A stretch of 64,000 nucleotides of DNA, from contig JALBYF010000084.1 of the NCBI GenBank assembly GCA_023212725.1, positions 1-64,000 of the forward strand. The letters are read 5' to 3'. The stretch comes from Tranzscheliella williamsii (taxonomy: Eukaryota; Basidiomycota; Ustilaginomycetes; Ustilaginales; Ustilaginaceae). The notes under the pieces are model-generated. The model worked only from the letters and a program-made list of their open reading frames with translations. It was not told the DNA's origin and made no database searches. Each line of letters begins with the position of its first letter. Positions within the stretch are counted from its first letter, which is position 1. This document shows, in pieces, positions 1 to 10,425 of the stretch. The position numbers were made by a program, and so were the translations under genes.

Positions 1-942
1 ATTCAAACCAGACAGTAGCCAGAACGACTGGTGTCAGTCTGGTTAACAAAACCACAGGTCGCGCTTTTATGTTGTGACTCACGACTGGAACGTAGCTTAA
101 CACGAACACTCACTGCAAAGGTGCCGCTCAACACCTCACACACTACTTACACTGGCTTTCATATTGAAGCACTCTGGATCCCGATGCCTTTGCGTGGTAT
201 GGACCCGGTCACCTTTGCGCGGGAAACATCCTTATGGCGCGACTGGGCTCAGACCAGGTAACTCCTCTCTGTCAAGTAGATAGCCTAGCATCCGTTCGCA
301 CTACCAAGCAAGTTTCGGCCACAGGTTCAGTTAGATGACCCACTGCCCCCGTGCAACAACGCATAAGGCACGGAAACGGGACGGGCGAACTGCTCTGTTA
401 TACACAGACGTCTCTGACCTGCTCGGGCCTCTCGTGTGGGTAGCATGTCGTGATACTGATACCATCCATCCTCATTTTGGTGGGAACGTGGGTTGACGTC
501 GTGCGATCTCATCAAGCCAGTCTCCACACCACCGTAAGGGACCCACTCCGTGTGCCGGCACATTAAGAATCTAGGGTGCTGGCATCCGGCACGTACGCCT
601 TGCAGCGCTCTGCGACTGGTGTACATATATTGAGGTCCTGCATTCGCTGGCCGTACTGCCCTCCTTCGGTTCCTTTCAGGCTGCGATTGACAAAGAGACT
701 CACGCTTGTGATCACCACCAGGATACCTAGACTAACGCGCGGTTCATATACAACCTGAACTTCGACGGGAGGCAGGGCTTTCAGGGCCCAGCAACAACTC
801 TGGTCGTCACAGCCCTCGCTTCTTTTCGGGATAGGCTGTCTTATCCGAGGTCGGCATGCTGCTAAGCTCAAGCCGTCGGAGGTTGCGTGACGGGGTGGAT
901 GTCGATCCATCGATGCATAGAGTGTTCTTTGGCAGGTCGACT
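1..942. other. Gene-free left flank
   Basis: I see no coding region here that I would defend. Only short open frames (under about 115 codons) occur, with no recognisable motif and no conserved-looking composition. The right part is the 5' flank and probable promoter of the GH92 gene. No tRNA-like or repeat structure was recognised. Confidence 0.6.
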
Positions 943-3447
943 ATGCTATCGTACCTACCAGCTCTGCTAATGTCCACGCTAGCTCTAGGCCTCGCGCTGG
1001 CGTCGCAGGTAGCCGCTGCTCTTGGGGAGCCTGTTGCCCATGTCAAGCCCTTGATCGGAACCTTGAACGGTGGTCATGTCTTCAGCGGGCCTTCGGTGCC
1101 GTTCGGCAGTATCAAACCAGGTCTCGACTCGTCCTCCTCTGGCAATCAGGGTGGCTTCGTCCCTGATGGCTCTGCCGTGTATGGCATTAGCGCTCTCCAC
1201 GATGACGGCACCGGGGGCCATCCCTCGCTGGGCATGTCGAGTGTCATGCCTCAGTACTGCCAGCTGGCCTTGGACGAGGCCGACTCCTCCTGCAAATGGA
1301 CCCGGCAGTCTAGGCTCGCCAATCTAAGCTCCATGTCGGCGATCCAGAGCAGCGTCGGCCGCTTCCAGTTCGAGCTTGAGCATGGAGTGGTTGTCGCTCT
1401 GGCGGCAAGCAACCATTCTGCTATCTATCACTTCGACTTCAACAAGCCCATCCGCGATGCGGCTCGGCCGTCGACGTCCGCTGGCAGAATGGCGGGCCAT
1501 AGCACATCGGCTAGACCCCAGAAACGGGCGCAAAACCTTGCTCCTCTTTTGGTCTTCGACCACACCACAGACTTGCAAGGAAGCGGACGGGCGCCGCCCA
1601 ATATGCTCCGCTTCGAGGAGCAAAAGGATCATCGCAATACCGTTCGCGTCTTGTCTACCACTGCCAGCTTCCAGCCTTCCTTTGGCGTCGGCACTTTTGC
1701 AGTGCATACCTGTTTGGACGTGCCTTTTGTACGGTCGGTAGGCACGTACAATGACCAGATTTCGCAGCCAGGCGCTACGAAGCTGGTCAACACCACTGGC
1801 GAAGCGGGCGCGCTGATATCGATCGACCAAGATGCTCTGGTCTCCAACAACGCCGGCATCCTCGCCGTAAGGATCGGCATCAGCTGGGTTTCTCCCGAGG
1901 CAGCCTGCAAGTTCGCCGAAGAGGAGATCCCGAATTTCACGGCACCAAAGGCTCTCAGCCAGGTCGTGGAGCGTACCCAAGGCCTCTGGAACAATGTGCT
2001 CTCATCGGTCGAGCTAGTGGCCGACGGTGTCGACGAGACGCAGCTGGCCTTGTTCTACTCGTCGCTGTACCGATCTTTCCTTTCGCCGAACAACGTGACG
2101 GGCGACAATCCACGCTTCGAGGCGGACAAGCCTTCCTGGGACTCGCTCTACTGCCTCTGGGACACGGCACGGACAATCCACCCCTTGTGGGCGCTGCTGC
2201 TGCCCGCTGCGCAGGCGCAAGTGGTTTCTGGCGTGATTGAGATCCAACGCCAAGAAGGCTGGCTGCCCGACTGCCGCATGTCGACCAACCAGGGCTACAC
2301 ACAAGGCGGCAGCAATGCCGATATGATGCTGAGCGACAGCTTCCTCAAGGGCATCCTGGACGGCATTGATTGGAAGCAGGGGCTAGCGGCGATGCTGAAA
2401 GACGCCACGGTCGAGCCACCCAGCTGGGGACTTGTCGGCCGAGGCGGTATCAAAGCAAGGCGATCGCTGGGATACGTGCCCAAGGATGATTCGGGCTCGC
2501 CAGCGGTGCCGTCGGCGACGGAGGGACGGACCGCCTCACGGACGATCGAGTATGCGTACAACGACTTTAGCATTGCGCTGGTCGCCGCCAGGCTGGGGAA
2601 TCGCGCGCTGTACGACGAATATGTGCGTCGGTCCAACGACACGTTCCATCTCTGGAACGCCGAGACAAAGTCGGATGGATTCAGCGGCTTCCTGCAAGCG
2701 CGGATGGCGAATGGGAGCTGGTCGTACCAGGACCCGAAGCGGTGTTCGCCAGCGCAGGACCATATGGGGTGTTTTCTGGACGAGGGCGAGGGGCACGACT
2801 TTTACGAGGCGAGCGCGTGGCAGTACTCGTTCTTTGCGCCGCACGATATGGCGAGCGTAGTGCGATTGATGGGGGGTTCGGAGCGGTATGTGCAGCGGTA
2901 CCGGCACATGTGGGCGCACGGCTACGCCGATATTGGCGACGAGCCCGGCTTCCTTGCGTCGTACTCTGCCAACTTTGCCGTGGGCGGCTACGCGGCCACG
3001 GTGGACCGCGTGCTGGCGCTGCACCGCGCCGGATTCAACACCAGCCTCGCCGGGATCCCGGGCAACGACGACGTCGGCGCCATGGGCAGCTACGCCGTCT
3101 GGAACTCGCTCGGCATGTTCCCCGTCGCCGGCACCGCGGTCTATCTGCTGGGCACGCCCCTCTTCCCGGGCTACCGCATCCGCTCCGGCGTCTCCGGCCG
3201 CACCTTCACGCTCAAGACGAGCGGCTTTGACGGCGCACAGGCTAACCGATACGTCCAGCGCGCCTGGCTCGACGGAAAGCCATACACCAAGCCCTGGCTC
3301 TGCCACTCTGCCTTCCTCCGCGGCGCCACCCTCGAGCTCCAGCTCGGCCCCACTCCCAGCACCACCTTTGGTATGCATCCCGCCGACCTCCCCCCCAGCC
3401 TTTCCACCGGCGGCTTCGCCTTTGACTCGCCCTATATCGGGTGCTAA
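943..3447 (+). CDS. Secreted GH92 family alpha-mannosidase
   Basis: Glycoside hydrolase family 92 enzymes are calcium-dependent exo-alpha-mannosidases acting on mannan or N-glycan mannose. The N-terminal GH92 region shows the family pattern of a glycine-rich HVFSGPSVPFGSIKPG segment, a later GGSNADMMLSDSF segment, and near the C-terminus GIPGNDDVGAMGSY, which carries the acidic residues typical of the active site. I chose the ATG at 943 rather than the in-frame ATG at 856. From 943 the protein opens with a classic signal peptide (MLSYLPALL then a hydrophobic run ending near AAALGEP), giving 834 residues; the upstream start would bury it behind an arginine-rich stretch. Several N-x-S/T sites agree with secretion. 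Expected location is the cell wall or extracellular space. The second half shows the G-to-C codon-ending flip described in the findings. Confidence 0.93.
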   Translation: MLSYLPALLMSTLALGLALASQVAAALGEPVAHVKPLIGTLNGGHVFSGPSVPFGSIKPGLDSSSSGNQGGFVPDGSAVYGISALHDDGTGGHPSLGMSSVMPQYCQLALDEADSSCKWTRQSRLANLSSMSAIQSSVGRFQFELEHGVVVALAASNHSAIYHFDFNKPIRDAARPSTSAGRMAGHSTSARPQKRAQNLAPLLVFDHTTDLQGSGRAPPNMLRFEEQKDHRNTVRVLSTTASFQPSFGVGTFAVHTCLDVPFVRSVGTYNDQISQPGATKLVNTTGEAGALISIDQDALVSNNAGILAVRIGISWVSPEAACKFAEEEIPNFTAPKALSQVVERTQGLWNNVLSSVELVADGVDETQLALFYSSLYRSFLSPNNVTGDNPRFEADKPSWDSLYCLWDTARTIHPLWALLLPAAQAQVVSGVIEIQRQEGWLPDCRMSTNQGYTQGGSNADMMLSDSFLKGILDGIDWKQGLAAMLKDATVEPPSWGLVGRGGIKARRSLGYVPKDDSGSPAVPSATEGRTASRTIEYAYNDFSIALVAARLGNRALYDEYVRRSNDTFHLWNAETKSDGFSGFLQARMANGSWSYQDPKRCSPAQDHMGCFLDEGEGHDFYEASAWQYSFFAPHDMASVVRLMGGSERYVQRYRHMWAHGYADIGDEPGFLASYSANFAVGGYAATVDRVLALHRAGFNTSLAGIPGNDDVGAMGSYAVWNSLGMFPVAGTAVYLLGTPLFPGYRIRSGVSGRTFTLKTSGFDGAQANRYVQRAWLDGKPYTKPWLCHSAFLRGATLELQLGPTPSTTFGMHPADLPPSLSTGGFAFDSPYIGC

Positions 3448-3769
3448 GCAGTCAGCCAAAACGCTTTCCCGTGAGTGCAGACACTGGCACGGCAGCGTAG
3501 CCACCGCACTTTCTCCGTACCGTAGGCTGCAAACATCCGTTGCCGCACTGACCGGAAAACGTCAGCGGTCGACTGGGGGGCTGTGTCAGCAAAAACGAGT
3601 AGGACGCGCTGACGCGACATTTGCGAAAAGGGCCTGGCGTTGACATGAGCTGGCGACTGGCGAAGGAGTGCAATAGATCTGTATTGACGGCTGACCTTAG
3701 GGTGAAGTAGGATGGGTGGATACAGCGTAAGGAGCAGGCGTTGGTAGCCTATGCAGTGGGACAAAATGG
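3448..3769. other. Convergent 3' intergenic region
   Basis: 322 bp between the stop codons of the GH92 gene (+) and the NDUFS5 gene (-). It presumably holds both 3' UTRs. No further gene, repeat or RNA was seen. Confidence 0.6.
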
Positions 3770-4567
3770 CTAGGAGGACGATTCTGAGCCTGACTTGTCG
3801 GAGCCATCTGACGAAGCATTATTTATGAGGCCGAGGTCCATGATCGAGGATGTGGCGCGCACTTCACCCTGTTCCCTGGCAGCATGTGCCTCCTTGGCCT
3901 GCCTTTGCAGCCAGTGATCCTTGACTTCTTTCGCCCTGGCGATCTGCAGAGGCAACGGCAAAGGAACGGCACGGCGTCGTCAGTAACAGGCTCTGTCTAT
4001 GTGCGGCGGGAGCAGAACCGGCCACGCGCGAGCTGCAGGTGGACCCGGATACGAACCTCTTTGGTATGGTGGAGACACTCGAGGTAGTCGTCCTTGGCAC
4101 CGGCACAGTCGGAGGGTGTGTCGGCCTGGACGTAGCACTTCTGAAACTCCTGCCAAAAGGCAAAGCACCTCGGACGACCTCCTTTGAAACTGAATCCGGA
4201 CTGTCCATCGAAAGCGAGCCAGAGCAAAGACGAAATCGGCCAACGGAAGACAGCAAGATGCGACAGCGAACCACGTCGGCCAAAGTCAGAGCATGTCGAG
4301 CCGGGTATAGGACATCAAGCCGCGGAAAGTCAACGAGGCCAGAGGGCAGTTTGTACCGTCGTTCCAGCGCGGGTTTGACCGGGTGGAAAGAAGAGCAGCA
4401 AGAATGTCGGCGCCATGCGTGGATGTCAAGAGATCGGTAAGAGAAAGGAGCAAAGGTAGGATGAGCTTTCCATGGGCTCGCTTGGCCCTATCGGTATAAA
4501 ACGCTGAGCGGCGCTGTGTGCTCGCGAGAGCTACACGCTTGCTGCGGAGGCATGTACTTACAGCCAT
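3770..4567 (-). CDS. NDUFS5: NADH:ubiquinone oxidoreductase 15 kDa subunit (NDUFS5-like), three exons
   Basis: An accessory subunit of mitochondrial complex I facing the intermembrane space, with twin CX9C-type cysteines. The middle exon (4057-4200) encodes GFSFKGGRPRCFAFWQEF, then CYVQAD, CAGAKDDY and ECLHHTKE, which are strongly characteristic. I reconstruct three exons: ATG GCT at 4567-4562, then 4200-4057, then 3943-3770. Intron 1 (4201-4561, 361 bp) has a GTAAGT donor and a CAG acceptor. Intron 2 (3944-4056, 113 bp) has a GTTCGT donor and a CTGCAG acceptor. All junctions are phase 0, and the product is 107 residues. The last exon gives the usual IARAKEVKDHW continuation plus an acidic/serine tail. 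The two-codon first exon is inferred because nothing else supplies an ATG in frame; the middle exon by itself has only a TTG. The join MA-SGFSF fits the family's N-terminus. Confidence 0.88.
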
Positions 4568-4907
4568 CGTGTCTGTGGTACCCTGTGATGTAGAGGATGG
4601 TGCGGACAACGTATCAGAAGGCGAGGATGACGAATGAGTGCCTGACCAGGCCAAGTGAGGCAGCGACATCCCAACTTCAACTTGACAAGCCAGAGCTCGG
4701 ATCCGCACGCGCCGCCGCTGGCTTTGTAGCCCCACACAATCACGACTCGCACGAGTGTGGATTTCGAAACGGATTGGATGAAACGCGTGTTAGATTGGTT
4801 TCGTATCAATACCGCCTTTTCATGCATATATCCCCACATATCAGGGTGGCATAAGGCTGATGATGTACTAGCATGAGGACCGGTTGCATGATGTCTCGGC
4901 GCATGGA
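4568..4907. other. Intergenic region, NDUFS5 promoter side
   Basis: 340 bp between the NDUFS5 start (-) and the 3' end of the aldo-keto reductase (-). It should hold the NDUFS5 promoter and the reductase 3' UTR. No other gene was recognised. Confidence 0.6.
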
Positions 4908-5940
4908 TCAGGCATGGAAGTACTTTGCCATGTAGTACTTCTCGAAACTGTGTTCTTGGCCTGCCCTGTCGATCTCTGCCAGTTCATCCTGGCTAAGCAC
5001 GAGGTCGCTGTCGTTGTCCACGTTCAGCTGGTCAAGGTACTCTTTGGCACGCGATTTCTTGCTGGTGGTGGTGGTGATGATGCCCCCGGAGCGCTGGAAC
5101 GCCCAGCGGAGGAGCACCGAAGCAGGCGTGCGCATGCTGTTCTTGCCAGCGATCTCGGCAAGCGTCTTGGTCAGTGCTTCCTCCGACGACTGCGTCGACT
5201 TGGTAAACGGCGCCAGCGCAGCGTAGGTCATGGTGACAATATTGTGCTTTTTGTGTAGCTCAACCAGCTTGACGTACTCAGGGTGCGAGCAGCAGTACGG
5301 GTGCTGTTTGACGATGCATGAACGTGACAAGACGATCGTCAGTATAGCCCATACGTACTGGGTCTGTCCCCATCACGCCGACGAAGAGAGAGATAAAAGG
5401 CGACAGGGAGAGAGGCAGAGTACGCACAAACTCAATCTGGTTGATGTCAGGCACACTGAGGCCTGCGTCCACAAGCTGCTGGATATCGCTGGCTAGCCAA
5501 TTGCTGACGCCGATGGACTTGGCCAAGCCAGCGCTCTTGATCTTCTCCATCTCTTTCCATGCGTCGACATTCGACGGAAGACCGTCTACACCCCGAGGGG
5601 GGAAATGGAGCAGGTAGGCATCCAGGTAGTCCACCCGAAGCTTGCGCATTGCCTCTTTGACTGCCGACGCAAGACCCTTCATGCCATTCGCACCCGCTTT
5701 GGTCAGCACAAACAGGTCGGACCGTTGAACGCTCGCGTTGTCCCGCAGAAAGGAAGAGATGCCTTCGCCGGCCGACCCTTCGTTGGCATACACTTCAGCT
5801 CCGTCGATGAAACGAAACCCAGCGTCGAGGGCCATGGCGACCTGCTGGGCCGCATCTGACCCGAACAGAGCCGTTCCTGTGCCAAAGGCAAGCCGAGGCA
5901 GCTCGACGCCGGAAGCAAGCTGAATTGTTGGAACAGGCAT
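4908..5940 (-). CDS. Aldo-keto reductase, two exons
   Basis: An NAD(P)H-dependent oxidoreductase of the AKR superfamily (TIM barrel, cytosolic), reducing an aldehyde or ketone; the substrate cannot be read from the sequence. Exon 1 (5428-5940) carries the catalytic tetrad: Asp46 and Tyr51 in FIDGAEVYANE, Lys81 in VLTKAG and His112 in YLLHFPP. It also has the GVSNW segment and NQIEF. A 124-bp intron (5304-5427, donor GTGCGT, acceptor ACAG, phase 0) separates NQIEF from HPYCCSHPEY, restoring the usual NQIEFHPY family motif. Exon 2 (4908-5303) has the late LLRWAFQR...TTTSKK cofactor-binding region. The product is 302 residues, normal for the family. It is transcribed divergently from the TAP42 homologue. 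Confidence 0.92.
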
Positions 5941-6491
5941 CGTACGTTGTTATCAAGAGGAGGTTTTTGCCGCAGTGCTTGTCCTGACCTGACCACTCGG
6001 TGGGCTAGAGGCCAGACGGGGAAGAGTAAAGCCACGAATGGCGAGTATTACGTGATCCGTCCACAAAGAGTTAAGTCAGCAGCTCGACTTTGCCGCCAAC
6101 CGCCCAGCGTCTCGTCCCGGCGGGCAGCAGCCCACGTCCTAGCCTTTGCCCTTACATTCTTACTCACGCATTCAGATGTAGCTTCCCCGCACTATTCATG
6201 CCGCTCTCATCAATATCAACAACCGATACAATTGTGACTCCCTTTGCATAGCCGTTCGCTATATAGCCCAGCGAAGGCCGGCATTCTTTCGCACGGTACC
6301 TTGAGGACATGTGGAGGTAAGGTTGGAGAGCAAGCCAGTTGTTAGATCATCGAATGCTTCCTTTTTGCAGCGGAACTGTCAAGGAGTAACCTGTCCTGCT
6401 AGCGTCGACACCTTCACCTTTGCATCATCCTGATCCTCACCGCTCGCAGCTAGCCATATACCCGTCCCCGTCAAGGCTCGAGCCTCTTAGA
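5941..6491. promoter_or_regulatory. Divergent promoter region, aldo-keto reductase / TAP42
   Basis: 551 bp between two divergent start codons, so it must hold both promoters. A TATA-like palindrome CTATATAG lies at 6259-6266, about 226 bp upstream of the TAP42 ATG; its use is a guess. No gene or RNA was recognised. Confidence 0.45.
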
Positions 6492-7841
6492 ATGTCAGGG
6501 CAAACATTGACGGAGCTCATTGGCTCCATCTTCCTGCGTGCTTCGAACCCGCCGCCGCCGCCGCCGCCTCTTTCTGCGTCCCACGACGCTAGAGAGGCGC
6601 CGATCTCGTCAGCATCAGGCTCATCGTCGACATCGACCGCTGGTGCTCGCGATCAGGCGGTAGACCTGCTTTCGCTCTTGGCCCGGGCAGAGCAGCTGGC
6701 TAATTCGATTGGTGTCGTGTCGGAGAACGACGCGCTGAGGGACATTTCCACCTCCTCGTTGCGCACCCTCTTCCTGCCCTCGCTCCAGGCCGAGCTCCAA
6801 CAGTCGGTCCGCACTGGATCCGACCATGCCGCCCGGAAACGCCAGCTGGTCGCGTCGCAGGATGCGGCCAAGCGTTTCTTGTCCCGGACACTGGCACTGG
6901 GTGTGGTGCCAGGTTCGACAAGGAGTTTGCTCGCCCATCTGGTTGCTTCGCTGCCGACCGACGAGCTGGTGGGTTTGGAAGCGCTAGACCCGCGTCAGGA
7001 AGGCGCTGGTGTCGCGAGCCGGCCGCACACGCGCGAGCTCAAGATCGCGCTGTTCAGGCTCGAGAGCGCGCTCAAGGCCAGTCTGGGCGCATTCCGGTCC
7101 GCCTACCGCGCCAAGATGCGCAGCGCGGCCAACGCGCCCTCGGACGTCTACTATGATCTCTTGCTCTACGGGGCGGGGTCTCGGGGCGATGTAGGCTCTG
7201 ATGATGAGCAGGACGACGACGAAGATGGGCCGGGGGAGACGAGCGGTGCGAACGAGACTAGCTCGACTACGGCGCCGGGCGGCATTGGTTCAGTGCGGCA
7301 GTATCTGCTTGCGCTACTCAACCTGCATGTTGTGCGCGCCGCGGGCTTGCTGCAGAGTGCCTCGCAGGAGCTGGCGCTGCTGCGGTCGATGCCACCGCCC
7401 GCACCCGCCGCGGCTGCCGCGTCGGCCGACCCCGCCGACGCCGAGTGGCGCCTCGACCACCGCGCCCTTGCCGCCCCTGCAACGGGACCCCTCATGGACC
7501 CCGCCGGCAAGGTCCTCCGCCCGTTCACCATCACCCCCAACGCCACAGCATCGCGCAACGACCTCAAGGACCAAGTCTTCCGCCCAGACCACCGTCTCCC
7601 CACCATGTCCATCGACGAATACCTCGCAGAGGAACAGCGCCGTGGCAACATCATCCAGGGCGGCGGACAGGCCTCGTACGACGCCCCCACCTCCACCGAA
7701 CAGCGCGAGCTCCGCATGCAGAACGACGGCACCCGCGACGCCCGCGACGCAGAGGACGAACAGCGCGCCCACGACCTCTACTGGGACGCCTTCTCCGAGC
7801 ACAACAAAAAGGGTGCCGGCAACACCATGAACCGCGGTTAG
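6492..7841 (+). CDS. TAP42: TAP42/alpha4 (IGBP1)-like PP2A regulatory protein
   Basis: TAP42/alpha4 proteins bind type 2A phosphatase catalytic subunits and act in TOR signalling. Starting at the ATG at 6492 (MSGQTLTELIG) the protein has 449 residues. It is rich in helices through its first half, including the ELKIALFRLESALKASLGAFR stretch that resembles the PP2A-contacting helices, and then an acidic loop (DDEQDDDEDG). The C-terminal part is the most diagnostic: LRPFTITPN, then RPDHRLPTMSIDEYLAEEQRRGNI and the GAGNTMNRG end, matching the family's conserved C-terminal block. An upstream in-frame ATG at 6420 would add 24 residues without obvious homology. A polyproline run near the N-terminus comes from a (CCG)n tract around 6550-6570. 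It is a single exon. Confidence 0.85.
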   Translation: MSGQTLTELIGSIFLRASNPPPPPPPLSASHDAREAPISSASGSSSTSTAGARDQAVDLLSLLARAEQLANSIGVVSENDALRDISTSSLRTLFLPSLQAELQQSVRTGSDHAARKRQLVASQDAAKRFLSRTLALGVVPGSTRSLLAHLVASLPTDELVGLEALDPRQEGAGVASRPHTRELKIALFRLESALKASLGAFRSAYRAKMRSAANAPSDVYYDLLLYGAGSRGDVGSDDEQDDDEDGPGETSGANETSSTTAPGGIGSVRQYLLALLNLHVVRAAGLLQSASQELALLRSMPPPAPAAAAASADPADAEWRLDHRALAAPATGPLMDPAGKVLRPFTITPNATASRNDLKDQVFRPDHRLPTMSIDEYLAEEQRRGNIIQGGGQASYDAPTSTEQRELRMQNDGTRDARDAEDEQRAHDLYWDAFSEHNKKGAGNTMNRG

Positions 7842-8055
7842 CCATTCCCTCCACTGCGCTGACTTTCTTCGCTCACCCCGCCTACCACACACGATAGAGT
7901 CATGTACCGTGCATAATCAAATGTATTCGGTATGCTGTCCAGCCGGGGCGGAATGGCGAAGGCAGAGGAAAAGTCACAGCCGCATCGTGGGAGAAGTAAT
8001 CCAAGCCATGATACGGGTTAGCGGGCGTTCAGTCGGGATCGGGTGGGGTGCGCGG

Positions 8056-10425
8056 TCAGCGGGGCTGTGATTGCGGTTGCGCGGTGATCTGACTGGTGAG
8101 CTTCTGCACCTCGGCGCAGGAGCGGCTGTCGCCCCTGCTGTGGAAGACGGTGGCGAAGGCGTCGAGGACGGGAAGGAGCCTGTGGTCGTTGGGCTCAAAG
8201 TGCGCCGCGACGATGCGGATCATGGTCCAGAGGCCGTCGGAGGGGATGCCGACGTGGTGGCGGACGAGGAGCTGGATGAAGAGCTGGAGCGTCTCGACGG
8301 TGGGATGGAGGTCGGGGGCGCGCGCGAGAAGGCGCGCCAAGTAGCGCAGAAACCGCTTCAGCAGCTGCGCCCTTGACGGCGACGAAACCTGCCGCCTCGT
8401 CGCCACCGAACCCGCCTCGGCCCGCGTGGAGGCCTGCCCGCCATCTCCCGACGGCGCGACACCGTCCCGCTTCGCCCCGTCCATCCGAATATACTGCGCG
8501 GATCGCAGCAACGTGTTCAGGACGCTCGCACGAAACGCCCCGTCGTTCGCCCGTGTGTCGAAGAGCAGATCGCGCGCGAATCGATACGCCGCATTGAGCC
8601 GTCCCGTTTCGACACAGCACCGCAGAATCGCAAGGCGTGCGACCTGCGATAGATCCTTGACCTTGCCAAGCTGCGAAGCGCGCAGGTAGCGGACGTCCGA
8701 CTGCACCAGATCCCACCGCCGAGCCCGAGAGTGGCACACCATCCGTGCCGAGATGGTAGACAGCTGTGGCCCGCCTAGGTGGGATATAGTACACATCTCA
8801 TGCCAGAGCTGTTCATCCACAGTGCCATAAACGGCACCGGAATCAGTATTGCCCGACTGCGGGCCGGAGAGCGAACGGTGTGATGCCGCTGACGATGACA
8901 AGCTGGTAGGTGCCGAGCTAGTCTGTGTAGGGGTGATGGGCGCATTCCCGAAAGCGAACATCATGGCGTCGTACATCGGCATGCTTCTTTGGCGCGTAGG
9001 GAGCATCTGTACCAGTTCGAATGCCGTCTTGGCTCCTGCGGAGCTTTGTGAACAGAGCAGCCTCACTGCCTGCTCGAGTGCTTTTGTTGATGCGATCGAC
9101 GGTGGATCGGCCTGCGCGATGCGCATACGGGAGAAGCCGCCCGCTGTCCTGATAGCCTGTGAAGATCCTGCGTCCGTTTGTGTCGCCATGAAGTCAATCT
9201 GTGCTCGCCGCTGAGCTGACCGGACCAGACGCAGTACCTGCGCGTACAAGCGTGTCAGAGAAAGTTGCTTCAATAAGAACTGCAACTGCGTGCGTTTGAG
9301 CGAAACGCCGTCCGCCATCAGGTTACAGGTTGTGGCGCTGATTTCCCGCAGAGCCAGTCGGGTCTCCTCTGCCGAGGGGGCAGTCACCACGGATCGATGT
9401 GCTGAGGGTAGAAACAAGGCCTTTGGTTGTTTTGATGCAAGACTCGTGGAACTCTGGCGAGGCAGGTTGAGACGAAAGATCAACTGTTCGACCAAGAAGC
9501 GCGATTGAGAAGGTTTGAGACGAACGTCCCCAGCCACGATGGCTGCCGGACGGTATCGGCAGGCTGCAATCAGGTACGAGCAGCAGAGGTAAAGCGCGCT
9601 TGTCTGAAGCTTGCGAAATCGGCTCCTGGTGGAGCCTGGCCGCGGCATATATGGAGGGTCGGAAGAGTGGCTCCAAGACTGATAGAGTTGCCAGATGATA
9701 TCGGGATCTTCTTGGCGATCCAGACAGCCGCGCATGATGTAGCACGCCAGCTGCTCGTGCTGCTCTGCAGGAGCCGCGCATCCGCTCATCTCGCTCGTCA
9801 GAGCTTGCATGGAGCGCTCACCCGAACGGATGAGCAGCAAGCAGCGATCGTTGAAAGCGGAAAGAGCCTCCACATCAAGCGCTTCGATGTAGAGAAGAGG
9901 ACTACCGACGATCGGTGGCACCGTCGTAGCATTATCCTCTGAAGCCTCTGACAGGGAGGGTGTGAAGAAGTTAGCCGAGTCTGTAGATGGAGAGGAGACT
10001 CGACGGTCTGGATGTGACGAATCTGCACTTTGAAACAAGGGGAAGTGTTGGTGGGTCGAATTTGCGTCCGGGTTGTGACTAGGTCTATGCTGCGCCAATA
10101 TGGGGCTCGATGATGACTGGGCAGGCCAGAAGCTGGTGAGGGACGTGTCTGGCGGTCGGTATGCTTCTTGCTGCATCTGCTGCTGTAGATGTGCTAGAGA
10201 CAGATCAGAGGCCTTGTTGCTGTTGACAGATGAACAAAAGCAGCGCGAAGGCCCGGCCTGTGCGACACCAGAAGGGCCGTGGGGCGCATGCGGCGTAGCA
10301 GGACGTGCCGGAGCAGAGACCAAAGTACTCCATGTGCGCCGGCTGGGCGGTTGCGGTGATGCGCCAGGAGCAGTGACCAACCTCAGAGGCAGGCGCAGCG
10401 GTCGGAAGGAGTGGCTACAAGACAT
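8056..10425 (-). CDS. Probable mitochondrial helical-repeat protein, function unknown
   Basis: A single open frame of 789 residues from the ATG at 10425; the frame stays open a little further upstream but only to a GTG. The N-terminus (MSCSHSFRPLRLPLRL, then more Arg/Ser/Pro and no acidic residues for about 40 positions) looks like a mitochondrial targeting presequence. The rest is alpha-helical with many short hydrophobic helices, for example ACYIMRGCLDRQED, DLSQVARLAILRCCVETGRL and LQLFIQLLVRHHVGIP. The regularity resembles pentatricopeptide-like organellar RNA-binding proteins of fungi, but I cannot assign repeat boundaries. Inference: a mitochondrial gene-expression factor. It is divergent from the P0 gene. 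Length and composition support a real gene; the function is open. Confidence 0.6.
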   Translation of the reverse strand: MSCSHSFRPLRLPLRLVTAPGASPQPPSRRTWSTLVSAPARPATPHAPHGPSGVAQAGPSRCFCSSVNSNKASDLSLAHLQQQMQQEAYRPPDTSLTSFWPAQSSSSPILAQHRPSHNPDANSTHQHFPLFQSADSSHPDRRVSSPSTDSANFFTPSLSEASEDNATTVPPIVGSPLLYIEALDVEALSAFNDRCLLLIRSGERSMQALTSEMSGCAAPAEQHEQLACYIMRGCLDRQEDPDIIWQLYQSWSHSSDPPYMPRPGSTRSRFRKLQTSALYLCCSYLIAACRYRPAAIVAGDVRLKPSQSRFLVEQLIFRLNLPRQSSTSLASKQPKALFLPSAHRSVVTAPSAEETRLALREISATTCNLMADGVSLKRTQLQFLLKQLSLTRLYAQVLRLVRSAQRRAQIDFMATQTDAGSSQAIRTAGGFSRMRIAQADPPSIASTKALEQAVRLLCSQSSAGAKTAFELVQMLPTRQRSMPMYDAMMFAFGNAPITPTQTSSAPTSLSSSAASHRSLSGPQSGNTDSGAVYGTVDEQLWHEMCTISHLGGPQLSTISARMVCHSRARRWDLVQSDVRYLRASQLGKVKDLSQVARLAILRCCVETGRLNAAYRFARDLLFDTRANDGAFRASVLNTLLRSAQYIRMDGAKRDGVAPSGDGGQASTRAEAGSVATRRQVSSPSRAQLLKRFLRYLARLLARAPDLHPTVETLQLFIQLLVRHHVGIPSDGLWTMIRIVAAHFEPNDHRLLPVLDAFATVFHSRGDSRSCAEVQKLTSQITAQPQSQPR

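Noticed and set aside
2536..3504. 322-codon minus-strand frame opposite the GH92 gene
   Set aside because: Antisense shadow of a conserved coding region with the GH92 active-site motif on the plus strand.
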